A stretch of DNA of 64,000 bases from Haloplanus vescus (lineage in GTDB: Archaea; Halobacteriota; Halobacteria; Halobacteriales; Haloferacaceae), in assembly GCF_900107665.1 (NCBI RefSeq), contig NZ_FNQT01000001.1, forward strand, positions 231,742 through 295,741, in the 5' to 3' direction. Below the pieces are notes generated by a model. That model did not search any database, was not told the DNA's origin, and saw only the letters and a list, made by a program, of their open reading frames with translations. Positions 8,303 to 17,289 of the stretch are shown in pieces; the stretch's first letter is position 1; every line of letters begins with the position of its first letter. A program made the position numbers and the translations under genes.

Positions 8303-9344
8303 CGAAGACACCCAGTCGGTACTGTTTGGCCGGGTTCTTGTGCTGGAGCAGTTCCATCAGTTCGCTGTCCGCACCCTGTCGGGCGCGCTGTCGCTCGCGT
8401 TCGATGGTGTTCAGCGCCTGGTCGACTTCGTCGCCGAACAGCTCCCGCAGGTACTGCCGTGGGATGCGGTCGACGTCGACCGACTCCCCGTCTTCGGTGT
8501 GCTGGCCGGGCGCGTACGGCGGGATGTAGTAGACGTTCGGCTCGGTGCGGAACTCGGGGTGGAGGGGAAGCGCCACCTCGTACTCCTCGACCAGCTTGTA
8601 GATGGGGCCGTCCTCGTCGTCGAGGAAGCCCACCAGTCGGAGTTGGGGCGGGCACTCCTCCGCGCAGGCGGGGGCGTACGTCTCCCCGTCCGGCCCCTCG
8701 CCTTCGACGCGCGGGTAACAGAAGATGCACTTCTCCGACTTCTTCGAGACGGCGTTGTAGTACACCTTCTTGTACGGACACCCCTCGACGCAGTAGCGGT
8801 AGCCGCGACACCGTTCCTGGTCGGCGAGGATGATGCCGTCCTCCTCGCGCTTGTATATCGCCTGTCGGGGACACGCCTCCACGCAGGAGGGGTGGGTGCA
8901 GTGGTTGCAGATGCGCGGGAGGTAGAAGTAGTAACTGTTGGGGTACTCGCCCGCGCCTTGGTCTTCGTCCCAGTTGGGCCCCCACTCCGCGCCCTCGCGC
9001 GGGCGGAGGGGTTCGTCGCTCCCCTCGTACATGATTTCGGAGTGGTTGAACTCCCACGAGCGACCGTAGTCCTCGCGGGACGGGATTTCGCCTGTCTGGC
9101 GCTCGCTCCCGTCGTCGGTCCAGCCGCCGCCGGAGTCCTCCCAGCCGCGGGGGTACCCCTCGCCGGGCTTGGTTTCGACGTTGTTCCAGTACATGTACTC
9201 GCTGCCGCCGCTCTCGGTCCAGAGCGACTTGCACGCGATGGTACACGTCTGGCAGCCGATGCACTTGTTCAGGTCCATCACCATCGCCACCTGATGGTCG
9301 ATTCCTTCCGCGACGTTGACGTTCGTCTCCTCGTTGGTACTCAT
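8295..9344 (-). CDS. narH: Respiratory nitrate reductase beta subunit, four Fe-S clusters
   Basis: NarH passes electrons from the membrane to NarG. It is 349 residues long, shorter than bacterial NarH (about 510). The cluster motifs are CIGCQTCTIACK near residue 29, CNHCTHPSCVEACP, CRGYRYCVEGCPYKK, and CIFCYPRV with CAEECP. The third motif has Tyr where bacterial NarH has Trp (CRGWRxC), the position that marks the [3Fe-4S] cluster. There is no signal peptide, so export would ride with the TAT signal of NarG. The ATG overlaps the narG stop. Confidence 0.95.
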   Translation of the reverse strand: MSTNEETNVNVAEGIDHQVAMVMDLNKCIGCQTCTIACKSLWTESGGSEYMYWNNVETKPGEGYPRGWEDSGGGWTDDGSERQTGEIPSREDYGRSWEFNHSEIMYEGSDEPLRPREGAEWGPNWDEDQGAGEYPNSYYFYLPRICNHCTHPSCVEACPRQAIYKREEDGIILADQERCRGYRYCVEGCPYKKVYYNAVSKKSEKCIFCYPRVEGEGPDGETYAPACAEECPPQLRLVGFLDDEDGPIYKLVEEYEVALPLHPEFRTEPNVYYIPPYAPGQHTEDGESVDVDRIPRQYLRELFGDEVDQALNTIERERQRARQGADSELMELLQHKNPAKQYRLGVFDD

Positions 9345-12187
9345 TCGGTGTCACCTCCGGTCGGCCGCACGTCCACGTTCACGTCGCTGTTCACGCCGGT
9401 CGGCCCCCAGTAGTTCGGGAAGAAGTGGAGGTGCTCGCCCGTGTCCTCGGGATACTGCACCAACTGCGTCGGCTTCATGTACATCGGCACGAGCGTGTTG
9501 AAGTTGTTCCGCTCGGGGTACTGGAACTTCTCCCACGAGAAGAACTGCCGTGCCGTCCCCGGTTCGCCCGAGGGGTAGACCTTCGCCTGCACTTCTATCG
9601 CGCCGAGGTCGTTGTACACCTCGACGGTGTCGCCGTCCTCGATGCCGCGCTCCTCGGCGTCCTCGGGGTTGAGGTAGACGACGGGTTCGCCACGCTGGAG
9701 GCGGAGCATCTTCGGGTCGTCACGCCACGTCGAGTGAATCGACCACCGGCTGTGCGGCGTGTTGTACGCGAGTGGGTAGTCCCCACCCGTCGACGTCGGG
9801 CCCTCCTTATGAGTCGGAAGTTCCTCGCCGAGTTCGAGGAACCAGTCGTGGTCGATGTAGTACTGCTGTCGACCGGTGAAGGTTGGCCACGGCTCCTTGT
9901 CGTGGACGTAGTCCTGCCACGGGACGTACGGTTCGCCCTCCTTGATGTCGGAGGTCCAGTGGTCGCCGGCATCGAGGAGTCGCTGTGGTTGCTCGACCGT
10001 GTCGTTGAACGTGATTTGCTCGTCGCTGTCGCTCGGGTTCGACTCCTCGGAGTGTTCGAGGATGAACTCCGCGGCCGAGCGGTCGTCGGCCAGCGCACCC
10101 TCCTCGCCCGTCTCCCAGTCGCGGACGTAGTCATCGTAGACCGTCGTGAGGTCGATGGTGCGGTCGAACTGCCGGTCTTCGACCGGGTCGACCCCGCGCT
10201 CTCGCGCCCGTTCCTGAATCTTCTGGGCGAGGTCACGGAAGATGGCCCAGTCCGTCTTCGCCTCACCCAACGGCTCCACCGCCGGCGTGAACGGATGGAC
10301 GTACGTGTGCATGTCCGTCTCCGAGAGGTCGTGTTTCTCGTAGTGGCTGGCCGCGGGGAGGACGATGTCCGAGTACAGCGCCGTCGAGTCCATCCGGAAG
10401 TTGATGTCGACAACCAGGTCCAGTTTGGGCCACAGCTGCTCCTCGACGGCGACGTTGCCCTTGGCTTGGTTGAAGTAGTTCCCCCGCCAGACGAACATCG
10501 TCGAGGGGTCGGGACGGGAGCCGTCGGGGCGCTCGCTGGGGTAGACGGGCATCCACCCGCGGTCGATGGACTCACGAATCTTCGCGGCGGTGTCGGGGTC
10601 GGTGTTGTCAAGGATGCCGGAATGGAAGTACGTCCACAGCGTCGTGGGGACGCCACGGACGTCTCCGGTCGGGAACGAGAGCACCTGCCAGCCGTGGAAG
10701 GTCCAAATCTTCTCCTGGCCGACGTAGTGGTCGAGGCCCGTGCCGGGGTCGCCGAGGTTCCCCGTGAGCGTGACGAGCAACTGAATCGCGCGGTTGCCCA
10801 GGTCGTTGTGGTACCAGTCGTTGACGCCCTTGCCGTGGATTATCTTCGCGGCGTCGGCCTCGGCGAACTCGCGGGCGATGCGCTGGTAGGTGCTCTTGCC
10901 GACGCTCGTCTCCTCGTGGACGAACTCCGGCGTGTACTGGGCGAGTTCGTCCTGTAGGTTCGCCCACACCGACCGCACCTCGACGCTTCCCTCCGCGGCG
11001 TCGACGGACCGGGCCACGTCGAGTTGCGGGTCGAAGTCGAGTTCGATGCTCGCCTCGGGGTCGTGTTGGCCGTCGCGTTCGCCGAGCGACCCCGGTGCGG
11101 CACGCAGGTCCCCGTCGGCGTCGACCATCACGAACACCTTCTCGGGGTCGTCGGCGCCCGTCGCCAAGCCCACCTCGCTCGCCCGGAGGAACTTGCCCGT
11201 GTCCTCGCGGACGAGGAGGGGCATGTCCGTCTGCTCTTTGAGGTGCGCCTCGTCGTGGAGGCCCTCCTCGACAATGGTCCGGGCCATGCCGAGGGCGAGG
11301 GCGGTGTCACTCCCGCCCTCCGGCGCAAGCCACTCGTCGGTGTGGATGGCCGTCTGGGAGTAGTCGGGGAAGATTCCGACCCGCTTTGCTCCCTCGTAGC
11401 CCGCGTCGAGGAAGTACTTCGCGTCGGGGATGCGGGTGACGTTGATGTTCGACCCCCAGGCGATGATGTAGTCGGCGTTGTGCCAGTCCGCGGACTCGGC
11501 GTTGTCCGTCTGGGTCCCCCACGTAATCGGCTGTCCCGGCGGGAGGTCGGAGTACCAGTCGTAGAAGCTGTGCGAGACGCCGCCGAGCAGGTTGATGAGG
11601 CGACTCCCCGACGCGAAGGAGACGGGACTCATCGCCGGGATGGGCGTGAAGCCCGAGATGGCGTCGTACCGCCCCGCTTCCACCTCGTCGATGACGTGGT
11701 CGGCGATTTCGGTCAGCGCCTCGTCCCAGCTGATGCGCTCCCACTGGCCGGAGCCACGCTCGCCGGTGCGTCGCAGGGGGTGCAAGACGCGCTGGTCGGC
11801 GTTGACGTAGTCGGTGTAGCAGGCTCCCTTCTGACAGCCGCGGGGGTTGGGGTCGGGCAGGCTCTCGTCGAAGGTGGGGTAGTCACCCGCCTGCTCCTCG
11901 CGCCAGACCTGGCCGTCCTTGACGAAGACGTTCCACGAGCACGACCCCGTGCAGTTGACGCTGTGGGTGGCGCGGGAGATGGAGTCCCAGTCCCACTGGT
12001 CGCGGTAGAGGTCCTCCCACTCGCGATAGGGGTAGTCGCCGATTGGGTCGTCGACGACATCGAGACCACTCATGCCGTCGTCTGCGAAGGAAAGCCCCGT
12101 CGCACCGAGCAGCGATGCGGCGCCGAGCCCCTTCACGAAGTCGCGTCTGCCGATACCGTCCGTCCGTCCGTCGTTTGTGTTACTCAT
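9341..12187 (-). CDS. narG: Respiratory nitrate reductase alpha subunit (molybdopterin), TAT-exported
   Basis: This is the 948-residue catalytic subunit that reduces nitrate to nitrite. The N-terminus carries a twin-arginine signal (GRRDFVKGLGAASLLGATG), so the enzyme faces outward, as known for haloarchaeal pNarGH. The FS0 region has HSVNCTGSCSW and a later PRGCQKGACY. The Mo-site region reads YDWYSDLPPGQPITWGTQTD, retaining the Asp ligand context typical of NarG. The molybdopterin-dinucleotide-binding domain lies at the C-terminus (YNTPHSRWSIHSTWRDDP). I chose the ATG at 12185-12187, which places the RR motif near residue 13 and overlaps the upstream small gene by 8 nt. Confidence 0.96.
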   Translation of the reverse strand: MSNTNDGRTDGIGRRDFVKGLGAASLLGATGLSFADDGMSGLDVVDDPIGDYPYREWEDLYRDQWDWDSISRATHSVNCTGSCSWNVFVKDGQVWREEQAGDYPTFDESLPDPNPRGCQKGACYTDYVNADQRVLHPLRRTGERGSGQWERISWDEALTEIADHVIDEVEAGRYDAISGFTPIPAMSPVSFASGSRLINLLGGVSHSFYDWYSDLPPGQPITWGTQTDNAESADWHNADYIIAWGSNINVTRIPDAKYFLDAGYEGAKRVGIFPDYSQTAIHTDEWLAPEGGSDTALALGMARTIVEEGLHDEAHLKEQTDMPLLVREDTGKFLRASEVGLATGADDPEKVFVMVDADGDLRAAPGSLGERDGQHDPEASIELDFDPQLDVARSVDAAEGSVEVRSVWANLQDELAQYTPEFVHEETSVGKSTYQRIAREFAEADAAKIIHGKGVNDWYHNDLGNRAIQLLVTLTGNLGDPGTGLDHYVGQEKIWTFHGWQVLSFPTGDVRGVPTTLWTYFHSGILDNTDPDTAAKIRESIDRGWMPVYPSERPDGSRPDPSTMFVWRGNYFNQAKGNVAVEEQLWPKLDLVVDINFRMDSTALYSDIVLPAASHYEKHDLSETDMHTYVHPFTPAVEPLGEAKTDWAIFRDLAQKIQERARERGVDPVEDRQFDRTIDLTTVYDDYVRDWETGEEGALADDRSAAEFILEHSEESNPSDSDEQITFNDTVEQPQRLLDAGDHWTSDIKEGEPYVPWQDYVHDKEPWPTFTGRQQYYIDHDWFLELGEELPTHKEGPTSTGGDYPLAYNTPHSRWSIHSTWRDDPKMLRLQRGEPVVYLNPEDAEERGIEDGDTVEVYNDLGAIEVQAKVYPSGEPGTARQFFSWEKFQYPERNNFNTLVPMYMKPTQLVQYPEDTGEHLHFFPNYWGPTGVNSDVNVDVRPTGGDTE

Positions 12188-12371
12188 GGGAGATGAAGAC
12201 CGTCGCGGTCGCACAGGCGGCGCCGACGACGGCGAGAGCAAAACCGGTCGGCGTCGCGCCGCCAGCTTCGAGGCCGGCGGCGACGAGGCCGAGACCGAGC
12301 AGTTTGCTCGTCGTATCTAGCAGGCTGTACTGGCGGGCGGTGAGCGCCGGGCGGTGGTCGGTTTCAGTCAT
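12180..12371 (-). CDS. Small two-helix membrane protein between cytochrome b and narG
   Basis: This 63-residue protein has two hydrophobic stretches ([19 protein letters not shown] is borderline, [19 protein letters not shown] is clear). The start ATG at 12369-12371 overlaps the cytochrome b stop as ATGACTGA, and the stop overlaps the narG start by 8 nt. That tight packing argues that it is translated. I do not recognise the family. It could help anchor the reductase or stabilise the cytochrome, but this is inference from location. Confidence 0.7.
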   Translation of the reverse strand: MTETDHRPALTARQYSLLDTTSKLLGLGLVAAGLEAGGATPTGFALAVVGAACATATVFISHE

Positions 12372-13719
12372 CGCCCCCACCTCCGGATGCGGGCGTAGCG
12401 GTCGCTCCCGACGCTCCGTCGCGCAAGAGCAGGTACGTGAGTCCGCCGAACAGCGGCGGCACGCCCAGCAGCGCCGCGGTCAGGACGGGGTTGACCACGT
12501 CCGTGGTCGTCCCGAGCACCTGCGCCGCGAGGATATTGTTCATCCCCGCGATGGAAGCGATCATGATGAACGTGACGGCGGCGACGCCGACGGCGGTCTG
12601 TCGCGGTCGGTCTAGCGGGTCGGCCGTGAAGTGCGTCGCCTCCGTTCGGTCCACGAACGGCCACGCGATGATGGCGGCGAACACCAGTCCGGGGAGCACG
12701 ATGCCGCCCAGGAACTCCGTGTTGACGTGGACCGGGCCCACCGAGAAGGTGAGCCACTGTGGGAGCAGTTTCAGGAAGCCGTACACCCACATCAGGAACC
12801 AGTCGGGCATGATGAGCGCCGGCGTGGACGCGGGGTCGTTCGGCCCGTACTCCGCGACGTTGTGGACGGGGAGGAAGCCGGCGAGCGCCGACAGCGTCGC
12901 CGCGGTCAGGAAGAAGACGACGGCGCTTACGGCCGTCTGATTCGGCACGGCCGGGAGCCCGACGATGACGCTGTCGTCGTCGCGGTCGATCGTCTCCTCG
13001 CCGACCTGCACGTCGTCGTCGCGGGGTGCCTCGGTGTGTTTCTGCCGTATCAGGATGGCCATGTGGACCGCCAACCCGATGCCGATGGCGACGGGGATGA
13101 CGAGGACGTGCAGGAAGTAGAGCCGAGGGATGGTCGCACTCGTCGGGAACTGCCCGCCGAAGATGATTTCCCCGAAGAAGTCGCCGACGATGGGCACCGA
13201 GACGGTGAGGTTGTAGCCGATACCCGTCGCGGTGGCCGCGAACTCGTCGAACGGGAGCGCGTAGCCCGTGTACGCGGCCCCCATCGCCAGCACGGCCAGC
13301 CCGGTTCCCACCACCCAATTCGGCTCGCGGGGGTTGCGATACGCGCCCGTGAAGAAGACCCGTAACATGTGCAACCCGATGGAGGCGACGAAGAGGTGGG
13401 CCGCCCAGTGGTGGAGTCGGCGGATGAACATCCCGAACGGGACGGCGTAGGTGATGTGCAGGACGGAAACGAACGCCTCCGGCATCTCCTCGCCTTGGAA
13501 CTCCGCCACGGGACCGTCGTACTGCACGTCGGAGGTGGAGGGTTCGTAGAAGAACCCCAGGAAGGCCCCCGAGAGGACGAGAAAGAGGAAACAGAACAGG
13601 GCGACCTCTCCCAGGAGGAAGGAGTCCTCGGCGGGGAACGCCTTGCCGAGGAAGCCCTGTGCTCCCGCCACGTCGAGACGGCTGTCGAACCAGTCGTAGA
13701 CACGCTTGGAACGGCTCAT
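12364..13719 (-). CDS. narC: Cytochrome b (b6/bc1-type) of the nitrate reductase electron-transfer module
   Basis: This is a 451-residue fused cytochrome b with about nine membrane helices. It combines the haem-binding cytochrome b6 part and the subunit IV-like part. Haem-ligand His pairs lie in [20 protein letters not shown] and [20 protein letters not shown]. The Qo-site motif is PDWF in place of the usual PEWY. With the adjacent Rieske protein it would oxidise menaquinol and feed NarGH. In Haloarcula the cytochrome b gene of this operon is called narC. The start at 13719 leaves one base after the Rieske stop; an in-frame start at 13731 is possible. Confidence 0.92.
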   Translation of the reverse strand: MSRSKRVYDWFDSRLDVAGAQGFLGKAFPAEDSFLLGEVALFCFLFLVLSGAFLGFFYEPSTSDVQYDGPVAEFQGEEMPEAFVSVLHITYAVPFGMFIRRLHHWAAHLFVASIGLHMLRVFFTGAYRNPREPNWVVGTGLAVLAMGAAYTGYALPFDEFAATATGIGYNLTVSVPIVGDFFGEIIFGGQFPTSATIPRLYFLHVLVIPVAIGIGLAVHMAILIRQKHTEAPRDDDVQVGEETIDRDDDSVIVGLPAVPNQTAVSAVVFFLTAATLSALAGFLPVHNVAEYGPNDPASTPALIMPDWFLMWVYGFLKLLPQWLTFSVGPVHVNTEFLGGIVLPGLVFAAIIAWPFVDRTEATHFTADPLDRPRQTAVGVAAVTFIMIASIAGMNNILAAQVLGTTTDVVNPVLTAALLGVPPLFGGLTYLLLRDGASGATATPASGGGGDD

Positions 13720-13720
13720 G

Positions 13721-14362
13721 TCACTCGCCACCTCCCGGTCCGATGGCGCCCTCGAAGTCGCCGGTCGCGACGAGATAGCCGTCGCTGGTCACGGTTATCG
13801 GGAGCTGTGGGAGGGCGCGCCCCGGCGGCCCGCCGACGACTGCCGCCCCCGACGTGGGGTCGAACTTCCCGAAGTGACACGGGCAGACGAACGTCGACCC
13901 CTCGCGGTTCGAGACCATACAGCCCGCGTGCGTACACACCTTCGAGTAGGCGGCGTAGCCGCTGACGGTGTAGGCCATGTTCGTGTCGCCGCCGAACTCG
14001 TCCTCGGCGAAGCGCACGAGCAGGGTCGGGGCGTCCTCGATTCCCGGTCGGGGCTCTGGGAAGGCGGTCAGCTGCTCGCCTTCCGCCAGTCGGTCCTCGG
14101 TGATGCGCTCGCCCGACCCGTCGACGAGGTGGATGCCGTCGGAGTAGACGGGGCCGCTGTACCCCCGCTCGAACACCTGCGTCAGTCCCGCGAGCGGCGC
14201 GGTGAGGCTCGCGACGGCCGTCAGCCCTCCGACCGTCGCGAGGAGCTTTGCGATGTCCCGCCGCTGAATCTCCATCTGCGCTCGGCGGTCGGTGTAGATG
14301 CTCGGCTGCACCGAGCTCGCCTCCTCCTCACAGGGACAGTCGTCGCAGTCCTCTCCCGTCAT
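13721..14362 (-). CDS. narB: Rieske [2Fe-2S] protein of the nar operon
   Basis: This 213-residue Rieske protein transfers electrons from quinol to the exported reductase. A cytoplasmic N-terminus is followed by a membrane segment after an RR-type motif ([20 protein letters not shown]). The cluster motifs are CTHAGC and CPCHFG, giving two Cys and two His ligands. The N-terminal tail has an unusual extra cysteine run (CDDCPCEEE near residues 6-13). The start ATG at 14360-14362 overlaps the upstream membrane gene stop as ATGA, which rules out a much longer upstream reading frame. Confidence 0.93.
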   Translation of the reverse strand: MTGEDCDDCPCEEEASSVQPSIYTDRRAQMEIQRRDIAKLLATVGGLTAVASLTAPLAGLTQVFERGYSGPVYSDGIHLVDGSGERITEDRLAEGEQLTAFPEPRPGIEDAPTLLVRFAEDEFGGDTNMAYTVSGYAAYSKVCTHAGCMVSNREGSTFVCPCHFGKFDPTSGAAVVGGPPGRALPQLPITVTSDGYLVATGDFEGAIGPGGGE

Positions 14363-14949
14363 CGGTCGTGCCCCCGTTGCTCCGCGACTTCGATGTGCGG
14401 CATGAACCACGCGTAGTACGCGACGGTGGAGAGCGCCAGCGAGACGAACATGCCGGTGGCGTAGATGCCGAAGTACTGAGTCCGCCCCAGCGTCAGGTAC
14501 TCGCCGGTGAACAGCGCGGCGAAGACGATGGCGAGGACGGTCAGCCCACCCATGGCGAGCAGTCCCTCGATGGCGTCCGTGGCGTCGTGATACGCCACGA
14601 TCCAGCGATGGTCGGTCTGGAGCCACGGGAGGGAGACGACCTCCGTCCCCCCGTCGGCGGAGACTGCGGGCGAGGCGTCGTCTGGCGGCCGCACGGCCTC
14701 GTTCATGAAGCGATGCACCGCAGTCAGGACGCCCACGAGGCCGAACAGGGCGACCCAGACGACGACGCCGACTTGGCTCGGCGAGAGCTTGTTCGGCGTG
14801 TCGGCGACTCCCTGTAGCGGCCGGAGCTCCGTGACGCTCTCGTCGATGGCGACTTCCTCCGACGGTGGTTCGCCGTGGAGAGCGACGTACCACATCGGCA
14901 GCAACACCGTCACGACGAGCGCAACGATGACGACCGTGTTCCGTCTCAT
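14359..14949 (-). CDS. Nar operon membrane protein, first main cistron
   Basis: This 196-residue membrane protein has an N-terminal anchor (VVIVALVVTVLLPMWYVAL), a second segment (VGVVVWVALFGLVGVLTAVH) and two more near the C-terminus. A soluble loop of about 50 residues lies between them. I do not know its biochemical role. Position beside Rieske and cytochrome b suggests a partner in the quinol-oxidising complex; it corresponds in place to the gene called narA in other haloarchaeal operons, but I leave the symbol blank. It is preceded by GGAGG three bases before the ATG, and that site lies inside a 15-codon mini-ORF ending in the ATGA overlap. Confidence 0.8.
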   Translation of the reverse strand: MRRNTVVIVALVVTVLLPMWYVALHGEPPSEEVAIDESVTELRPLQGVADTPNKLSPSQVGVVVWVALFGLVGVLTAVHRFMNEAVRPPDDASPAVSADGGTEVVSLPWLQTDHRWIVAYHDATDAIEGLLAMGGLTVLAIVFAALFTGEYLTLGRTQYFGIYATGMFVSLALSTVAYYAWFMPHIEVAEQRGHDR

Positions 14950-14993
14950 GGTCCTCCGGTCGGCCTGTCGGCTGGTGGTTGTGTGACGCTCAT
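14946..14993 (-). CDS. Leaderless mini-ORF at the head of the nar operon (15 aa)
   Basis: The peptide reads MSVTQPPADRPTGGP. Its ATG at 14991-14993 lies about 30 nt after the centre of the TATA-like TATTTTA (15020-15026, minus strand), where a leaderless transcript would begin. Its TGA overlaps the ATG of the first nar cistron as ATGA, and a GGAGG for that cistron lies inside the mini-ORF. Translation is not proven. It fits a ribosome-delivery or control leader for the whole operon. Confidence 0.5.
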   Translation of the reverse strand: MSVTQPPADRPTGGP

Positions 14994-15018
14994 AACTGAG
15001 CGTGCCGCCACGAGCATC

Positions 15019-15102
15019 GTAAAATACCCCGACCGTTACAAGAAAGTGGGACTGGCGTTCGGGGATAGAGTGTTACCGGATGTTCGCTGCCGTCCCCGAA
15101 CG
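15019..15102 (-). promoter_or_regulatory. nar operon promoter with GTTCG/CGAAC inverted repeats
   Basis: On the minus strand the TATA-like TATTTTA (15020-15026) sits upstream of the nar leader. Further upstream, GTTCGGGG (15057-15064) is mirrored by CCCCGAAC (15094-15101), and TGTTCG (15081-15086) by CGAACG (15097-15102). GTTCG-type inverted repeats are expected for the oxygen/nitrate-responsive Bat-like regulators of haloarchaea. The regulator itself is not in this window. The same interval is the upstream region of sucC on the other strand. Confidence 0.45.
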
Positions 15103-15161
15103 TCATCCACCTGACCGATACTACTAACTCCTGTTCGCCGAAAATGTCGGGCGATTCCACG

Positions 15162-16307
15162 ATGAAACTCCACGAGTATCAGGCGAAGCGTATCTTCGCC
15201 GAGGCCGGGATTCCGACCCCCGACTCCCGGCTCGCCACGAGCGTCGACGAAGCGGTCGACGCCGGCCGCGACTTGGGCTATCCCGTCGCGGTCAAAGCGC
15301 AGGTTCACGTCGGCGGCCGCGGGAAGGCCGGCGGTATCGAAATCGCGAGCGACGAGGCCGAGCTCCGCGACGCCGCGGACGCGATTCTCGGCATGGACCT
15401 GAAAGGTTACACCGTCGACCGCGTGCTCGTCGAGTCGGCGGTCGATTTCGTCGACGAACTCTACCTCGGCGTGACGATGGACCGCGGCGAGGGCGAACCC
15501 GTGGTGATGGTCTCCTCGGAGGGCGGCGTCGACATCGAGACGGTGGCCGAGGAGACGCCCGAAGCCATCGCACGAGAGCACGTCGACCCCGCATTCGGCC
15601 TCCACCCCTATCAGGCGCGGAAGGCGGTGTACGGTGCGGGCATCCCGGACGACGCCGCGCGCGCCGTCACGAGCGTCCTCCAGACGCTCTACGACCTCTG
15701 GGAGTCGAACGACGCCAGCGAGACGGAGATAAATCCGCTGATGGTGACGAGCGAGGGCGACGTGGTCGCCGCCGACGCCGTGTTGAACGTCGACGACGAC
15801 GCACTCTTCCGACACTCCGACCTCGCCGAACTCGAAGAGGAGTCCTACACGGACGACTTGGAGCGCAAGGCCGGCGAGTACGGCTTCGACTACGTCCGTC
15901 TCTCGGGCAACGTCGGCATCATCGGCAACGGCGCGGGCCTCGTGATGACGACGCTCGACTTGGTCGATTACTACGGGGGAGCGCCCGCCAACTTCCTCGA
16001 TATCGGCGGCGGGGCGAAGGCCGAACGCGTCGCCAACGCCCTCGATATGGTGTTCTCCGACCCCAACGTCGACTCGGTGGTGTTCAACATCTTCGGCGGC
16101 ATCACGCGCGGCGACGAGGTGGCGCGGGGCATCAACGACGCACTCGAACAGTTCGACGAGATACCGAAACCGGTGGTCGTCCGCCTCGCGGGCACCAACG
16201 CGACAGAAGGCATGGAGATACTCAACACGGAGCTCGTACAGGTCGAAGAGACGCTCGAAGGCGCCGTCCAGCGGGCGGTTGCGAACGCCGAGGAGGTGGC
16301 GGAATGA
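15162..16307 (+). CDS. sucC: Succinyl-CoA ligase (ADP-forming) beta subunit
   Basis: This TCA-cycle enzyme subunit is 381 residues, close to the family length. It has an N-terminal ATP-grasp domain (MKLHEYQAKRIFAEAGIPTP, KAQVHVGGRGKAGG) and a C-terminal CoA-ligase domain (NIFGGITRGDEVARGI, RLAGTNATEG). The start chosen is the conserved MKLHEYQAK. An in-frame ATG at 15144 adds six residues and has a TATA-like GATACTA about 27 nt upstream, so a leaderless mRNA could start there. The stop overlaps the next mini-ORF as ATGA. Confidence 0.96.
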   Translation: MKLHEYQAKRIFAEAGIPTPDSRLATSVDEAVDAGRDLGYPVAVKAQVHVGGRGKAGGIEIASDEAELRDAADAILGMDLKGYTVDRVLVESAVDFVDELYLGVTMDRGEGEPVVMVSSEGGVDIETVAEETPEAIAREHVDPAFGLHPYQARKAVYGAGIPDDAARAVTSVLQTLYDLWESNDASETEINPLMVTSEGDVVAADAVLNVDDDALFRHSDLAELEEESYTDDLERKAGEYGFDYVRLSGNVGIIGNGAGLVMTTLDLVDYYGGAPANFLDIGGGAKAERVANALDMVFSDPNVDSVVFNIFGGITRGDEVARGINDALEQFDEIPKPVVVRLAGTNATEGMEILNTELVQVEETLEGAVQRAVANAEEVAE

Positions 16308-16393
16308 GTTCCGTCGAGCACGTTCTCGCTCGCAGTGCTCGTGAGACGACGCTCGACGACCTCACGCGAACCACCGGGGGGTGGTTCGCGTGA
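16304..16393 (+). CDS. 29-residue mini-ORF inserted between sucC and sucD
   Basis: It reads [20 protein letters not shown] and then TRTTGGWFA. Its ATG overlaps the sucC stop as ATGA and its TGA overlaps the sucD GTG as GTGA, so it bridges translation between the two subunits. The sequence is flanked by TGAGT at 16305-16309 and 16391-16395. Removing the 86 bp between them would join sucC directly to an ATGAGTATC sucD start. This looks like an insertion that kept the coupling. No known peptide function. Confidence 0.5.
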   Translation: MSSVEHVLARSARETTLDDLTRTTGGWFA

Positions 16394-16394
16394 G
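16361..16394 (+). repeat. Perfect 15-bp hairpin covering the sucD start codon
   Basis: The left arm CTCACGCGAACCACC (16361-16375) and right arm GGTGGTTCGCGTGAG (16380-16394) pair perfectly around a GGGG loop. The sucD GTG (16390-16392) and the mini-ORF stop lie in the right arm. A stem this GC-rich would block free initiation at sucD unless a ribosome translating the mini-ORF opens it. Confidence 0.85.
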
Positions 16395-17259
16395 TATCTT
16401 CGTCGACGACGACACCCGCGTCGTCGTGCAGGGCATCACCGGCGGCGAGGGGTCGTTCCACACCCAGCAGATGATGGCGTACGGCACGAACGTCGTCGCC
16501 GGCGCGGTGCCGGGTAAGGGCGGCGAGGTAGTCGAAGGCGTCCCCGTCTACGACACGGTCCACGAGGCGGTGCGACACGAGGACGCCGACGCCTCCGTCG
16601 TGTTCGTCCCACCCGCGTTCGCCGCCGACGCACTCTTCGAGGCACTCGACACCTCGCTGGACCTCGTTGTCGCCATCACGGAGGGCATCCCGACACAGGA
16701 CATGTCGAAGGTGGCCCGTCGCCTCCGCGAGACGGATACGGCCCTCATCGGTCCGAACTGCCCCGGCATCATCACGCCCGGCGAGGCGAAACTCGGCATC
16801 CTGCCGGGCAACATCTTCGACGACGGCAAGGTGGGGCTGGTCTCCCGGTCGGGGACGCTTACCTACCAAGTCGTCGACAACCTCACCAGCCGCGGCATCG
16901 GCCAGACCACCGCCATCGGCATCGGCGGCGACCCCATCATCGGCACCTCCTTCATCGACGCCCTCGAACGATTCGAGGCCGACGAGGAGACGGAAGCCGT
17001 CGCCATGTGCGGCGAAATCGGCGGCGAGGACGAGGAGGAGGCCGCGGAGTTCATCGCGACGGAGATGGACACGCCCGTCGCGGCCTTTATCGCCGGGCGC
17101 ACGGCCCCGCCGGGCAAGCGGATGGGTCACGCCGGCGCCATCGTCTCCGGAAGCGGCACCGGAACCGCCGAAAGCAAAATCGAGGCACTCAACAACGCCG
17201 GCGTCCCCGTCGGCGACACGCCCGAACAGGTCGCCGACCACATCGAGGACTTCCTGTAG
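16390..17259 (+). CDS. sucD: Succinyl-CoA ligase alpha subunit
   Basis: This 289-residue subunit carries the CoA-binding Rossmann domain ([20 protein letters not shown]) and the phosphorylated active-site histidine within [20 protein letters not shown]. Other signatures are [17 protein letters not shown] and SRSGTLTYQ. The start is the GTG at 16390, which overlaps the mini-ORF stop. An in-frame GTG at 16381 also lies in the hairpin and is less consistent with the family N-terminus. A run of five T follows the stop. Confidence 0.95.
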   Translation: MSIFVDDDTRVVVQGITGGEGSFHTQQMMAYGTNVVAGAVPGKGGEVVEGVPVYDTVHEAVRHEDADASVVFVPPAFAADALFEALDTSLDLVVAITEGIPTQDMSKVARRLRETDTALIGPNCPGIITPGEAKLGILPGNIFDDGKVGLVSRSGTLTYQVVDNLTSRGIGQTTAIGIGGDPIIGTSFIDALERFEADEETEAVAMCGEIGGEDEEEAAEFIATEMDTPVAAFIAGRTAPPGKRMGHAGAIVSGSGTGTAESKIEALNNAGVPVGDTPEQVADHIEDFL

Positions 17260-17260
17260 G

Positions 17261-17266
17261 TTTTTG
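17261..17266 (+). terminator. Oligo-T tract after sucD
   Basis: TTTTTG follows the sucD stop by one base, as in archaeal oligo-T terminators. The same tract lies about 27 nt before the kptA GTG, so it may also serve as the kptA TATA-like element. Confidence 0.35.
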
Positions 17267-17289
17267 ACGCGGGCCGCTCACTTCGGCCC

